A DNA stretch of 64,000 nucleotides, taken from contig OX345645.1 in assembly GCA_947044365.1 (NCBI GenBank), positions 6,749,136 through 6,813,135 on the forward strand, read 5' to 3'. This stretch comes from Petrosia ficiformis. Lineage: Eukaryota; Porifera; Demospongiae; Haplosclerida; Petrosiidae. The position numbers were made by a program, and so were the translations under genes. Positions 1 to 15,267 of the stretch are shown here, one piece after another. How positions within the stretch are numbered: the stretch's first letter is position 1; each line of letters starts with the position of its first letter. The notes beneath the pieces are model-generated. The model saw only the letters and a program-made list of their open reading frames with translations. It did no database searches and was not told the origin of the DNA.

Positions 1-1345
1 GCTTCCACATCGCAGGGGCTAGAAATAGATCCAATGGCTTCTTTGTTCTCATGGCAACGCCAAATAATATACCAAGGAATTTATATTTATCATAATCAGT
101 ACATTCTGGATTGAATACAAATCTATAGAAATATGACAATATATATGTGTGTACGTCATCTATCTATATGTCTATCTATCCATCTAGTATTCACCTGTAT
201 CTTTGTCCATGCAAACATACACTTGTACTTTCATCCATCCATTCATTCATCTATCTACCTAGACATCAATCTATCCATCTTTACAAACCGTCCGTCCGTC
301 TGTCAGTCCATCCATCCATCCATCCATCCATCCATCCATCCATCCATCCATCCATCCATCCATCCATCCATCTGTCTATCTATCTCCACTTACCTATCAG
401 TATTAAAACCACATTTATTAACAGCATTTGGTGTATGTATCAATACAGGAACTTTTCCTGAACATAATTCCTAATTAATTAAAAAATAATTAATAATAAT
501 GAAATTAATGAGCTCCGCCCACCTCACACATCTGAGCTATAGACTCATCATAAGGGCCTCCAGCATCATCAGCTCCCTCACCAACAAGAGTTACCTTCCA
601 TGCTCTCTGGGAACAACGAAGATCTGAGGAGGACTTTTGAAGAATTTGAGTAGCTATTTGTGAGAAAACTGGTTCAACAGGTTTATCACTGAATATAAAA
701 AGAGAGATATATTTATATGTATGTGTGTATGTATGTATGTATGTATGTATGTATGTATGCATGTATGTATGTATGTATGTATGTATGTATGTATGTATGT
801 ATGTGTGTACATGTGTGTATATATGTATATGCCCATACATGTACGTGTACATAGATGCATGTACATGTACATACATATACATATACATAGATCTATGTAC
901 ATGTACATGTACTGTCTAAACCACACTACATACATACATGTACATGTACATGTATGCACCACACTTACTCCTTATGTATTCTATGTACTATCACAGATGG
1001 TCCATGGCTCTTTGTGTTCATAGTGCGACTCAATACTGATCCCATTAATCCTTCAACAAGACTAGGAGAGATAAGTGAACGTACCCTCCCATCAGAGAGA
1101 GGATTAATATGAAAGACACTAGATTCATCATGTAAAGAGGAGTGGTAATTAAACAATCGCCATGACGACAAAATACAACTGGAAAAATGATTAAGAATTT
1201 GTAAACGTCCAAATATGGCTTCACAAGAAATTCCTTGTAGTAGAGTGTAATCTGTTGGTACAGAGGTAGGGATAGACATTCCTTTGTGGGTGTGGTCAGG
1301 AGGAGTGGCAGTACAGCAAACTACATGACGTACACCAGCTGACAC
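1..1345 (-). other. HERC1: HERC1 hinge and start of HECT catalytic domain
   Basis: Exons: 969-1345, 523-688, 394-470 and 1-122 (truncated by the window edge). Exon 969-1345 carries the pre-HECT linker ([28 protein letters not shown]). Exon 523-688 has the HECT N-lobe strand and [20 protein letters not shown]. The short exon 394-470 encodes [19 protein letters not shown] and is flanked by a GATG/CATC array. Exon 1-122 has [20 protein letters not shown] and then [12 protein letters not shown]. The catalytic Cys of the C-lobe lies beyond position 1. Confidence 0.9.
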
Positions 1346-3296
1346 CTGTTAGGATAATAATGTATGGTATTTAAACGAATTCAATTATAATTAAAAGTTA
1401 CTTATTAATTAATTATTAATTAATTATTAATTAATTATTTATTAATTAACCTGTTTAATACCATATTCATTAAGAGTCTGGATTAGTTTAGGCGTGGGTT
1501 GAGATGGGACTGTATCGTATCCCAACTATATAAATAGAGAGATGGATGAATGGATGGATGAATAGATGGATTGATAGATGGATTGATAGATGGATGGATA
1601 GATGGATGGATGGATGGATGGATGGATGGATGGATGGATGAATGGGTAGACAGATAGATGGATGGACAGATAGATGGATGGACAGAGGACGAATTGATGG
1701 ATGGATGGATAGACAGATAGATGGATGGAGGACAAATTGATGGGTGAAAGGATGGATGAATGGACGAATAGATGGATGGATGGACGGATAAATGGATGGA
1801 TGGATGGATGGACAAATAAATAGATGGATGGATGGATGGGCGTATAGATGGATGGACAAATCAACAGTATAAATATATATATACATACAGATATCTACAT
1901 GTACCTGTACAGTTGATCCAGTATTTTTGCCCCAGGTATATACATGTCCCTTATCGGATACACACACTATAAATTGATCAGCTATGGACACATCAATAAT
2001 AACCTCATCTACACCTTCGTTATCAGGAAAATTAATATATTGAGGTGTAGATATAACATCACTATCATGTACTTTACCTGTACAAAAGATAGATATATAC
2101 ATAAATAGATAGATAGATAGATAGATAGATAGAAATATAAATATATAAGATTATATATATGCATGCATATATTATATGTACATGTACATACGTACATGAA
2201 TACGTACATACATATATACATACACATGTACATGTAAATACATAAATACATGTGTTATGTACATACATATGTGTACATACATCAGTACATACATGTACAC
2301 ATACATGTATACATACATATATACATGTAAGTACATACATAGTACATATATACATACATGTACACATACATGTATACATACATGTATACATGTAAGTACA
2401 TACATAGTACATATATACATACATGTACATGTACATATACATGTACATGTACATGTAAGTAAATATAGTCAGATATGCACACAAATACATAATCATTATT
2501 ATATACATACATATATATACATACATGTACATTATGTATTATTAAATAGATTAATGAGAGGGGTATACTCACCAAACAGTATTAGTTTACCATTTCTAGT
2601 AATAAGTACACATAATGATTTACCACAAGCCACTTTACTAAATGGTCCTAGAGGATCCAAATGCGCTAAATGCTGGAGTAGAGAAGTAATTAAATCATTA
2701 ATTAACATTCCAAACATTCCTTAAATATTTCTTACCATTGGTGACTTGACTTCTCTTTCTATCGGTAATCCAAACACACCTCCATTGCTCTTACCAAATC
2801 CATACACTTTATCACCATTATCATTAATACACACAGTGAACTGCTGACCACAGGCTACCTACAATAATAATTACATGTTATAATATAGGGGTACCTCATT
2901 ATAGTTTAATTACATGTTATAATATAGGGGGTATCTCATTATAGTTTAATTACATGTTATAATATAGGGGGTACCTCATTATAGCTTAATTACATGTTAT
3001 AATATAGGGGGTACCTCATTATAGTTTAATTACATGTTATAATATAGGGGGTACCTCATTATAGTTTAATTACATGTTATAATATAGGGGGTACCTCGCA
3101 ATACTTTGCTAATGACTCACATAATCAATTTTGACATTTTCAATTTCATTTTGTTCATCTGATGACATAAAACGTGTCACTTCCCATGAGACACTATCTC
3201 CATGAGGCCTTCCTAATCTCCCTCCTTCATGACCTCCAAATGTGTATAATTTACCAGTTGTCGAAACCACAGCACAATGCATGTCACAACATGAGA

Positions 3297-3341
<45 letters not shown>

Positions 3342-6300
3342 AAGATAATGTTACTGTACTTGAGTACATATATGTACATGTATCTTTTTTATATGTACAT
3401 GTACATGTATATCCCTTGTATGTACATGTAAATATTTGTACATGTACATATAAGGGGTACATGTACATATAAAGGATACGTGTACATGTAAATATAAGGG
3501 GTACATGTACATAAAAAGGATATGTGTACATATATAAGGTACATATACATGTACATATAAGGGGTAAATGTACATATAAAAAATGATACATGTACATGTA
3601 CATATAAGGGGTACATGTACATATAAAATATACATGTACATATAGAAGGTACACGTACATGTACATATAAGTGGTACATGTACATATAAAGGATACATGT
3701 ACATACAAGGAGTACATATTAGATACATGTACATATTAGATACATGTACATATTAGATACATGTACATATTAGATACATGTACATGTACATATAATACAT
3801 GTACATATATGAGTATATAGCACATATATGTACATAAGTACATATTTTAATATGACCACACCCACTAACCATTTTAATATCTTTTCCAGACAAAGCCTCC
3901 ACTATACGAGGTGATCTCACATTATCAGTAGTAGCTTGACCTAATCTCCCTCGTGTTGACTTGCCCCATGAATATACTTCACCTTGATCTGTCAGTGCTA
4001 ATGCAAACCCATCATCAGTGGAAGCATTGAATCTAGGGCCCGCTACTACCTGAGTTATACGAATACCTGAGTGTGTAGAGGTGAGTGTAATATCAATGAG
4101 TTGAGGGATAAATATATGTATAGATGAACGGATGGATGAATGGATAGATGGATGAATAGATAGATGGATAGATAAATGGATGGATGGATAGAAAGATGAA
4201 TACACAAATATAACTAACACAAACACTACCTTGTAGTCCACTGATAGTTCTTATAGAAGATTCACTGTCAGATGACCCGTGTCCTAATCTACCATAAGAT
4301 CCTTCTCCTACTGATGAAATACTACCATCACAATGTATAAGATATGTGCTATAACTACCAGCAACAGCCTGCGAATAGAGATGAGTATGTAAGTATGTAT
4401 GTATGTATGTATGTATATGTATGTATGTATGTATGTATGAATGTATGTAGTATGTACATGTATGTATGTATGTACATGTATGTATGTATGTATGTATGTA
4501 TGTATGTATGTATGTATGTATGTATGTATGTATGTATGTATGAATGCATGTATGCATGTATGTATACATGTATCATGATGTATGTAGTTTGTACATGTAC
4601 ATGTATGTATGTACATGTATGTACATGTATGTATGTATGTATGTATGTATGTATGTATGTATGTATGTATGTATGTATGTATGTATGTATGTATGTATGT
4701 ATGTATGTATGTATGTATGTATGTATGTATGTATGTATGTATGTATGTATGTATGTATGTATGTATGTATGTATGTATGTATGTATGTACATGTATGTAT
4801 GTATATCATTTTATAGACCTGTATATAATCTTTCCAATCTTCAGCTTCTCCAGGTAATGTTTTATCTCCTGACGAATGTCCTAATTGATTCCATGATCCT
4901 TTGCCCCATGTAAATACCTTACTATCACCTGACCTCCACCAATCCTAATACAAATACATGTACATATACATATATGTACATGTATATTAACATACTCCTG
5001 GCTTAGTATTGATCCATTCTAATATCTGTGTATCCATAGTAACACTCCATACTGAATTATCCTGCACACACACACACACACATATATATATAGTATTATA
5101 ATGTATATATGCATACACACATACATACCTCTGGTTTATATTTTCCAGTCTCATCTCCAATATCTGGTATTACAGTATTCAGATCAGATGGTAAGGATTT
5201 ACGATATTTAAAACTCTCGGACATGTGTATAGCACTTGTGAATTTCTTTAGCCACGCCCACTCTGGAGGTGTTGTTAAAATTGGTAGATGAGGTGGTGTG
5301 GGCAGGTTTGTTAGAGGTGTGTCCAATCCTAAACCTACAGCTAATGCTGTTAGGTATTGTAGATATTCAGTATGTACTAGCTGTTTACCAGAACACAACT
5401 GCTCCTGTGTGTCACATGATAGTCGGAAGATTCAAGTCAAAGTCACATGATAGTCATGTGAGAGTCAAGTCAGTCATATGACAGAAACATGATAAGTGTG
5501 ATAATTATGTGATAATCACATGATAATTCTTTGACTACATGTACCTTATGAATGGTTACATGGTCTCACGATAGTAAGTATTAACATGTGATAGACACAT
5601 GATGAGTATAATAATCATGTGATAATCACATGATAATTTAATAGCCTTATGATCACATTATAATGGTCACATGATGAGTGCAACAATCATGTGATAATAT
5701 TGTGACAGCCTTATGATTAGGTCACATGATTTAAAAAAATAACTGTGTTAGTCACATGACAATAATATCACAGTACTAGTCAAATTACATGTATCCTCCA
5801 CTGATGATATTGTGAATAATTTAATAGAAACATGTGACCAAAATTACAATAGCACATGACAATCACATGACCTACCTCCTCATAAGTGTGTTGATCTAGT
5901 AACATGTGATGCATATTACGTAATAACGCATGAAGACAGGGAGCAGTGGTAGGAGAGGACATCCCTAGTTTATCCAATATAGGAGAAAAAGAGCGCGATA
6001 ATCTCTCTGCTATATAGTCTTGAGGAGATGGACTAAGAAGAGAGAGATCCTATAAGTGAAATAGATATCATCTCATTTAATATTCATAGCATACAAAATT
6101 AATGAATATTTTAATTAATGAACTTACCAGTGAATTTGAATTACAGTAGACTACACCTTCTCCTGTCCAACAAATATTAAGAACACCTCCGCTTCTTTTC
6201 TCAGTGGTTTTAATTAGATTCAATTTCTAAAATTAAATAAAAACTAATATCATTACAATATTAATAAAATAAATTCATATTATATATCCAACCCTGAACT

Positions 6301-9300
6301 ATAGCATTGGTATTCATTTTTTCATTGCAAAATCACTCGTTTCAGATTGGTCCGAAACTGTTCCTAGGGTTAGATAATGATGTCCTTATTATGTTTCTAC
6401 AGTGGTTTTGATCAATAATATTATCTGTTAAAACCGTGAGCATTTCAATATTCTCTCGAAATTCCAAATTTACGCTGAACTATAGCCTTGGTATTGATTT
6501 TTTCATTGCAAAATCATTCGTTTCAGATTGGTTCGAAACTGTTCCTAGAGTTAGATAATGATGTCCTTATTATGTTTCCGAAGTATTTCTGTTTAAAAAT
6601 GTTATTTGTAGAAACTGTGTGTACATGTACATTGTATGTACATGTACATTGTATGTACATGTACATGTACATACAATTTATATCTACATGTACATGTACA
6701 TGTATTTCATGTACATATAGTATTACCTGAATATCCCATACTTTAACACTTCCATCATTATGACCTGTTACAAGCAAAGCCTGGTCTTTAGAGAAGCTTA
6801 TACCAGTCAAACCAGTTTGACCAGATACACACATACTACCAATATGAATGACTTCTAGACCACTTGTATCTTCCAGTGGTGTGTCTTCAGTAGGTGTGTG
6901 AGTGGGTGTAGCTGAACCATTTCGTCTTTTCACTGTCCAAAGATGAATATTATTATTATCATCAGACCTAAATAGATACATAGATAGATAGATAGATAGA
7001 TGTACATAGATACATACGTGTAGATAGATAGATACTTAAACGTATACATAAACCACAATCATTTACTATACAGTACATATATCATGTACATGTACATGTA
7101 CATGCATTTATACAAACATATACATGTACATGTACATTAATGCATGTACATGTATATTAATACATGTACAAGCACATTAATACATATACATATACATGTA
7201 CATGTACATTAACACATGTACAAGTACATTAATACATATACATGTACAAGTACATTAATACATGTACAAGTACATTAATACATATACATGTACATTAATA
7301 CATGTACAAGTACATTAATACATATACATGTACATGTACATTAATACATGTACAAGTACATTAATACATGTACATGCACTGTTACATATAGAAGTACATG
7401 TACATTAATGCATGTACATGGACTTATACATGTACTTATACATGTACATTAATAAATATACATGTACATTAATACATTTACATGTACATACCCAGCTAAC
7501 AGTAGTTTATTATCACTGCTAATTGAATCATGCCACGTTACTAGTTGTATTTTATATCCACTAAATTCATAAGCAAGTTCTAATTCATGAGTATCTTCAT
7601 CTATTACTTGATAGAGCTACAATAAAGGAGAGAGGAGAAGAGGGAGGAAGAGGAGGAAAAGGAGGAGGAGGAAGAGGAGGGAGGGAAGGAGGTATGAACA
7701 TTTGTAAATAACTCATTGATGTATAATACCTTCACTAATCCATTTAATGATGATATTGTTAGCAGTAGTATATCATCAGGACTCCAATATGCATTATCCA
7801 CCTATTAATATAATTAATTAATTAACTTCATTAATTAATTATTCATACCTTATCATCAAGACTGGTAACATGGGTCAGGTTTTTAATATATAATGAATAT
7901 AAATGAAGTTTAGAATGCGATGATGTTACATTAATTAAACCCCATTGATTAGACCAGGAGATATGAGTTACAGCACCTACATATATGTATGAAGAGATAG
8001 ATGGATAGATAGATGGATGAATGGATTAATAGATGGATGAATGGATGGATGGATGGATGGATGATGGATGGATAAATGGATAGATGGATAGATGGATAAA
8101 TGGATGGATGGATGAATGGATGATGGATGGATGGATGAAAAGATGATTTACAGTTTTCCTAACCTTTGTCAGGTAGTTGGGTATTACCAGTTAAATTCAG
8201 TTCTAATTCCATTGGAATATCAACAGCCACACAATGAGTATGTACAGTACACAGTGTACCATCAACTAAACCAACCTATATATACATCATATAAGAATGG
8301 AAGATAGTTAAATGTTTTAGTCGGCCATTTTGTTCAAAGAAGCCAAGCTTGGTATCCAAGTAGAAATAGCATTACGTTTCGTAAATATCAAATTTCAATT
8401 ACTTTATTTCCAAAATGGCTGATTAACTACACACATATTCTTACTACTAGTAAAGGTGATTCCACTTCAGCTTCAATCTTTCTCCATTTTAAAGAGGTCA
8501 CCAGATCTGGTAGTGCTACTATAGCACTTGACATATCCCTCACACGCCATATACATACCTTCTTACCTACCGCTGTTGCTAGGCAACTCTGTGTGGACTG
8601 ATATAATTAAACGATAATTTAATAACTATTAATAACTACTACTAACTATTAATAACTATTAATCACTTAATAACTGCTAATAACTATTAATAACTACTAA
8701 TTACTATTACTAACTATTAATAAATATTAATAACTATTAATAACTACTAATTATTATTACTAACTATTAATAAATATTAATAACTATTAATTATTATTAC
8801 TAACTATTAATAACTACTAATTACTATTACTAACTATTAATTACTATTAATAACTACTAATTACTATTACTAACTATTAATTAATAATAACCATTAATAA
8901 CTACTAATTACTATTAATAACTATTAATAACTACTAATTACTATTACTAAGTATTAACTATTAATAACCATTAATAACTACTAATTACTATTACTAACTA
9001 TTAATTATTTACTATTACTAACTATTAATTATTAATAACAATTCATAACTACTAATAACTATTAATAACTATTAATAATTAATAACTACTAATTACTATT
9101 ACTAACTATTAATAACTACTAATTACTATTACTAACTATTAATAACTACTAATTACTATTATTAACTATTAATTACTATTAATAACTACTAATTACTATT
9201 ACTATCTATTAATTAATAATAACCATTAATAACTACTAATTACTATTACTAACTATTAATTATTAATAACCATTAATAACTACTAATTACTATGACTAAC

Positions 9301-9724
9301 TATTAATTATTAATAACCATTAATAACTACTAATTACTATTACTAACTATTAATTATTAATAACCATTAATAACTACTAATAACTATTAATAATTATTAA
9401 TTAATAATCTTACACTCAGTTCTATTATTGGTAGCATTAGTTCTGATCCTTCAGATTTCACATCATCAGGAAATGAAATCACTTTAATCACATGATCACT
9501 TCCCTTATTAAATACACATGACCTCATAGTAAGATCCTCAGAACTAATAAAATATAAATACAAATAATTACATACATACATGCATGCATGCATGCATGCA
9601 TGCATGCATGCATACATACATACATACATACATACATACATACATACATACATACATACATACATACATACATACATACATACATACATACATACATACA
9701 TACATACATACATACATACATACA

Positions 9725-9755
<31 letters not shown>

Positions 9756-12700
9756 CATACATACATACATACATACATACATACATTGTATAAAGAGTAT
9801 TATTTCTGGTACTATAAGTACATGTCATAACTTGTGATGAGTGGGTAATTAACTTAGTAACTGGAGAGGACTTGATAAGATCTATAGATAATTAATAATT
9901 AGATGGATAAACTGACTAATGATGTGTGAGAGAGACAGACTCACCATCACTGCATTTGATAGTCTTCTTATCACACACACTAGAGAATACTTTTAGCAGT
10001 TGTTTCAAACCCCAGTGTCTATATGATAACTCTAGTTTAGAGGAGAAGAGGCATGCAGCTAGGGCGTCTACCATGAGAGCAACATCATGATTAGACCTGG
10101 ATAATAAAGGGATGTCACATGACTGGCACATGATGTGCTTCAGTGAGGATTTTAATGAGGTCCATACATGCAAGTACATTAACACATACACATACATACC
10201 TATTATTATATATATCTCCTACACTATTAGCTAGAGTTTGTATTAAGCTTCTAGTGACAGTAAAACTAGGTACTTTCAGTACACTAATATCAGAAGTATC
10301 TCCTGATATGGTAGAGACAGGAGGATGAGTGTGGTCCTTTTTAGCTCCTCTCACTGCAGCGGCAAGGAGATCTTTAGAACAAGACTGTGTTAGGGGAAGA
10401 GGGAGGAGAAAGGTAAAGGACATTTTCAATATATACTAGGAAAAAGAGATGTTGTATCGCGAATTCAATAATAAAAGCATCAGTTTCCAAAGACCCAGTC
10501 GCACATACATCAATACATTATATATATGTGTATGTATGTCACTCCTCCCATTATTATTCCAGATATTCTAACCTGCATTAGCTGTGAGCCAGCTTCTCCT
10601 CCACTATCAGCTACTATAGAAACAGCTTTTCCTAAACACTCCATTACATTCACAGATGTGCTATATCCAGGTACTAATACACACAGATCTTTCCCCGGAG
10701 TACGATCAACACGTCCTGCTTGAACCAGTCTCAGTAACTTAATAAGTTTTTTAATATCCAGTAGACGAATATTCTCCAAGCATTTAATAAATGGCTCCAG
10801 TGAGGTAGAGATGGAGGAGGAGGAGGAGGAGGAGGAGGAGGAGGAAGAGAGGGTGAATGAAGCTAGTAGACGAAATATAACTTTACGAGATATTAAATTT
10901 TGCATAGCTCCTAAAACTCGTTCGCTAGCTGTTATACATTCACTCAGGGACTTTAATCGTGTTATCTGGTCAACAACACCTTCGCATAATCGAATATGAT
11001 CTGCATCTGAGCTCCCTTCAGTAACCATAGCAACTTCATCGTCACCTGACTGGCTATCGCTAGTACCCATTGGATCATCCTGGGAGTATTTAAAGGTAGG
11101 CGGAGTTGGTTTTGCTGCTGAGAGTCCGAGAGCTGACAATAACGAGGATAATGAATCCGTAGTGGTATCTAATCCAGTTAGGTTAATATCAGGTACTGCA
11201 TCGGGATAAATAGAGTGATAAATAGATAAGTAGATATAGAAATATACTTATACATGACTGTATATACATGTACAGTATATTCACCTATATATGTAATGCA
11301 TACATGACATGTACATACATACATTTGCACAACTACATGTGCATGTATATACATACATATACAACCACATCTACATATACACACAACTACATGTACATGT
11401 ATATGTACACATGGATGTACACATACAACTACAAGTACTATACATGTACATGTGGATGTACACACACATATACAAGTACATGCACATGTACATGAGGATG
11501 TACACATACAACTTAAGTACACAGAAAACAAGTGGCTGTACACATTACAATTACAAGTACATGTACATGTACAAATGGTTGTACACACGGTTGTACACGC
11601 ACAACTACAAGCACATGTACATGTACACGTGGATGTGCACATACAACTACAAGTACATGTACATGTACACGTGGATGTACACATACAACTACAAGTACAT
11701 GTACATGTGGATGTTCACACACTACAAGTACTTGTACATGTACATACAACTATAAGTACATGTACATGTACACAGACATGTACATGCACATACATGTACC
11801 TTCGTCTTTTGCATTTGGTCCATCTAACAGATCTGGTGCATGAGAAATATCGTCTGATTTAGAAGTGGGTGTGATCCGTTCTGACTCAGTACCCTCATTA
11901 TCACTAAACAAACCCTATAATTAAATATTAATAATGCTACTCAATATACATGTAAGTTCATGTACTGTAAATATATATAATAGTAAAAAACCGTCAGCAT
12001 TTTAGTATTCTTTCGAAATTTGAATTTTACCCTGAACTATAGCCTTGGTATTCATTTTTTCATCAAAAATCACTCGTTTCAGATTGAGCCGAAACTGTTC
12101 CTAGAGTTAGATAATGATGTCCTTATTGTGTTTCCAGAGTGGTTTCGATCAATAATATTATCTCTTAGAACCGTGAGCATTTTAGTATTCTCTCAAAATT
12201 TGAATTTTACCCTGAACTATAGCCTTGGTATTCATTTTTTCACTGCAAAATCAATCGTTTCAGATTAGGCCGAAACTGTTCCTAGAGTTAGATAATGATG
12301 TCCTTATTGTGTTTCCAGAGTGGTTTCGATCAATAATATTATCTCTTAGAACCGTGAGCATTTTAGTATTCTCTCAAAATTTGAATTTTACCCTGAACTA
12401 TAGCCTTGGTATTCATTTTTTCACTGCAAAATCAATCGTTTCAGATTGAGCTGAAACTGTTCCTAGAGTTAGATAATGAAGTCCTTATTGTGTTTACAAA
12501 GTATTTCTGGTTAAAAATGTCACTAGTAAAAACGGTGACCAGTTTAATATTTTATTGAAGCTGAACTTTTCTATACATGTAACTCGTGAATAATTAATAA
12601 CTATTAAATATTAATTTAATATTCCAATATACAATGTAATACACATACATGTCATTACATACATATACATGCACACATGAACACATACATGTACATACCT

Positions 12701-13731
12701 CTCCAATAGATGATAAAAATTGCTGAGCCGCTGAAGTTTGGCTGGATTCCTGTATCTCTCTCTCCCTTTCTATTCGTTCTCTCTCTTGTTGAGCTGCTAG
12801 TTCAGCTTGTATTCTCACTTCCTCTTCCTGTTCTGCATTTGGATGTTCAAATATCCATGTTAAAATAAGATCTAATCTCTGTTGAGGCTCTGTTACATCA
12901 ACTGGAATATCGCATCTATATATATGTATATGTGCACATGCACATGTAGATGTACTTGTATATGTGCATGTGTACATTGTACATGTATGTGTATCATCTA
13001 CATATACATGTACATGTGTATCTACATTGCACATGTGTATATGTGTATCTGTACATTGTACATGTATATGTATGTGTAAATGTACATACATACTAATGTG
13101 TATGTACATGTGTACATGTACATGTGTACATGTACATGTGTATGTACATGTACATGAGTAATCAGAAAGGTAATGGTTTACCTTCTACATGCAATATCAA
13201 TAATGTTTTGTCCAAATCCCATTTCTTGCAACATGTTAACATGAGCCACACTCAGAGGACCAACAGATCCTGGCAGAGGAGGAGGTCCAGTGGGGGTTGC
13301 TCCAGAGGGAGCGGAAGGAGGTCCTCCTGTATCGGGAGGTGGTGGTGGTGGAGGTGGAGGTGGAGGTGGAGGAGGTCCTCCTGTAGTAGGTGGTGGGAGA
13401 GGTGGAAGTCCGCCAGTACTAGGACGTTGAGGAATAATTGGACGTCTCGGTATACCAGGTGGTGGAGGTGGACCAGGAGGTGATATTCCTCTATTGGATA
13501 TATCATGTAAAGCTCCTAATAGTCTATCATAAGGTCGTGGTGCTAGTGGAAATCCAGGAGGAGGAGGTGGAGGAGGAGGAGGAGGAGGAGGAGGAGGAGG
13601 AGGAGGAGGAGCAAGTGGAGATGCATCTGTTTCCTCTTTTGTACTGTTCTCTTTTTCATCACTACTATCGGGTGATTTATTCAATGCTGAAATACATGTA
13701 CACATAGATAAATAAATAAACAGATAGATAA

Positions 13732-13763
<32 letters not shown>

Positions 13764-15224
13764 GCAAATGGATAGTAAAATACACAGAGACAGATAGATA
13801 GATAATGTGGATAACTTAATAACTATTAATAATTATAATAACTATTAATAACTATTAATAACTATTCATAACGATTAATTACTATTAATAATTATAATTA
13901 TTAATTACTATTAATAATTATTAATAACTATTAATAACTATTAATTACTATTAATAATTATAATTATTAATTACTATTAATAATTATTAATAAGTATTAA
14001 TAACTATTAATTACTATTAATAACTACTAATAATTATAATAACTATTAATAACTATTAATTACTATTAATAACTATTAATTACTATTAATAACTATTAAT
14101 AACTATTAATAACTATTAATAACTACTAATTATAATAACTATTAATAATTAATAACTATTAATTATAATAACTATCAATAACTACTAATAATTATAACTA
14201 TTAATAATTATTAATAACTACTAATAACTATTAATAACTATTAATAACTATTAATTACTATTAATAATTATAACTATTAATAACTATTAATAAGTATTAA
14301 TAATTATTAATAACTATTAATAACTATTAATAATTATAACTATTAATAACTATTAATAACTATTAATTACTATTAATAATTATAACTATTAATAACTATT
14401 AATAACTATTAATAACTATCTATAATTATTACTTATTTTCAACTGCTCTAATCACAACTTTCGCTTTCTTCTGGATTCATAGAGTACACAATTTAAATAA
14501 AAATCTATGTACCAATACAAGCATCATGTACGCTACATATAGAAACAAAATTTAATTTATTATTTACATATTTTGGGTTACAAAATTAAAAAAAAGTTTA
14601 AAATAATTAGATTGGGTATTATTCATGGTATTGTTCATGGTATTGTTCTATTAATAAGTTAATAACTAGTAGTTATTGATAGAAATATTTATAATCATAA
14701 ACTATGTTTTGGCCCAATCTGAAACAAGTGATTTTGCTATGAAAAAATCAATACCAAGGCTATAGTTCAGGGTAAAAGTCGAATTTTGAGAGAATACTAA
14801 AATGCTCACATTTAAATATTAAAAACGTTTGTAGATGGATAGATAGATAAATACATAGATAGACGTATAGGTAGATACTAGATAAATAGATAGATAGATA
14901 GATAGACGTGCAGTTAGATAAATAGATATATATATACCTGAAGTGGTTTTAGTGAGATGATGATAAGCTAATATTGAAGAGATCCGTTCTAATTCCTCTA
15001 GTTTGAGAACTGGTTTCAATGTTGAGGGTTGAATTGCAATCGTTGATAAACACCTTTAAATGAAAAAGAATACAACATATACACCAAAAGACAAACATAT
15101 ATATAGGCAGACAGATAGACAGACAGAGAGACAGATAGATAGACAGATAGATAAACAGACAGACAGATAGACATATAGATATAGACAGATAGACACAGAC
15201 AGAAAGACAGATAGATAGATAGAC

Positions 15225-15267
<43 letters not shown>

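Larger units (their letters stand above)
1451..4944 (-). other. HERC1: HERC1 second RCC1-like propeller (RLD2)
   Basis: Exons: 4819-4944, 4230-4368, 3870-4066, 3121-3297, 2736-2858, 2573-2672, 1905-2077 and 1451-1525. Blade motifs include [73 protein letters not shown] and [15 protein letters not shown]. The last blades are divergent (KNTGSTVQ). In HERC1 this second propeller binds clathrin and membrane-linked partners. Exon 3121-3297 has an acceptor made directly of a CA repeat (3298-3339). Confidence 0.9.
6128..9881 (-). other. HERC1: HERC1 WD40 repeats
   Basis: Exons: 9785-9881, 9414-9543, 8445-8597, 8164-8275, 7849-7976, 7730-7801, 7492-7616, 6727-6967 and 6128-6226. Repeat landmarks are modest but in the right order: [51 protein letters not shown], and the best repeat, [27 protein letters not shown]. 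In HERC1 the WD40 region sits just before the second RCC1 propeller, as here. It probably forms a seven-bladed propeller for protein binding; the substrate is not predictable from sequence. Confidence 0.82.

Noticed and set aside
4355..4913. Open frames of MYVC/YIHT repeats, here and in the CATA or ATGT arrays elsewhere
   Set aside because: They are translations of tetranucleotide arrays lying in introns. Frames are open on both strands because the repeat lacks stops.
9574..9790. Regularly spaced repeats considered as a CRISPR array
   Set aside because: Simple CATA repeats with no unique spacers, in an animal genome.
13252..13707. Overlapping frames on both strands in the polyproline exon
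   Set aside because: Shadows of the GGA/TCC-rich coding sequence; only the minus-strand proline frame continues into the conserved UBA.
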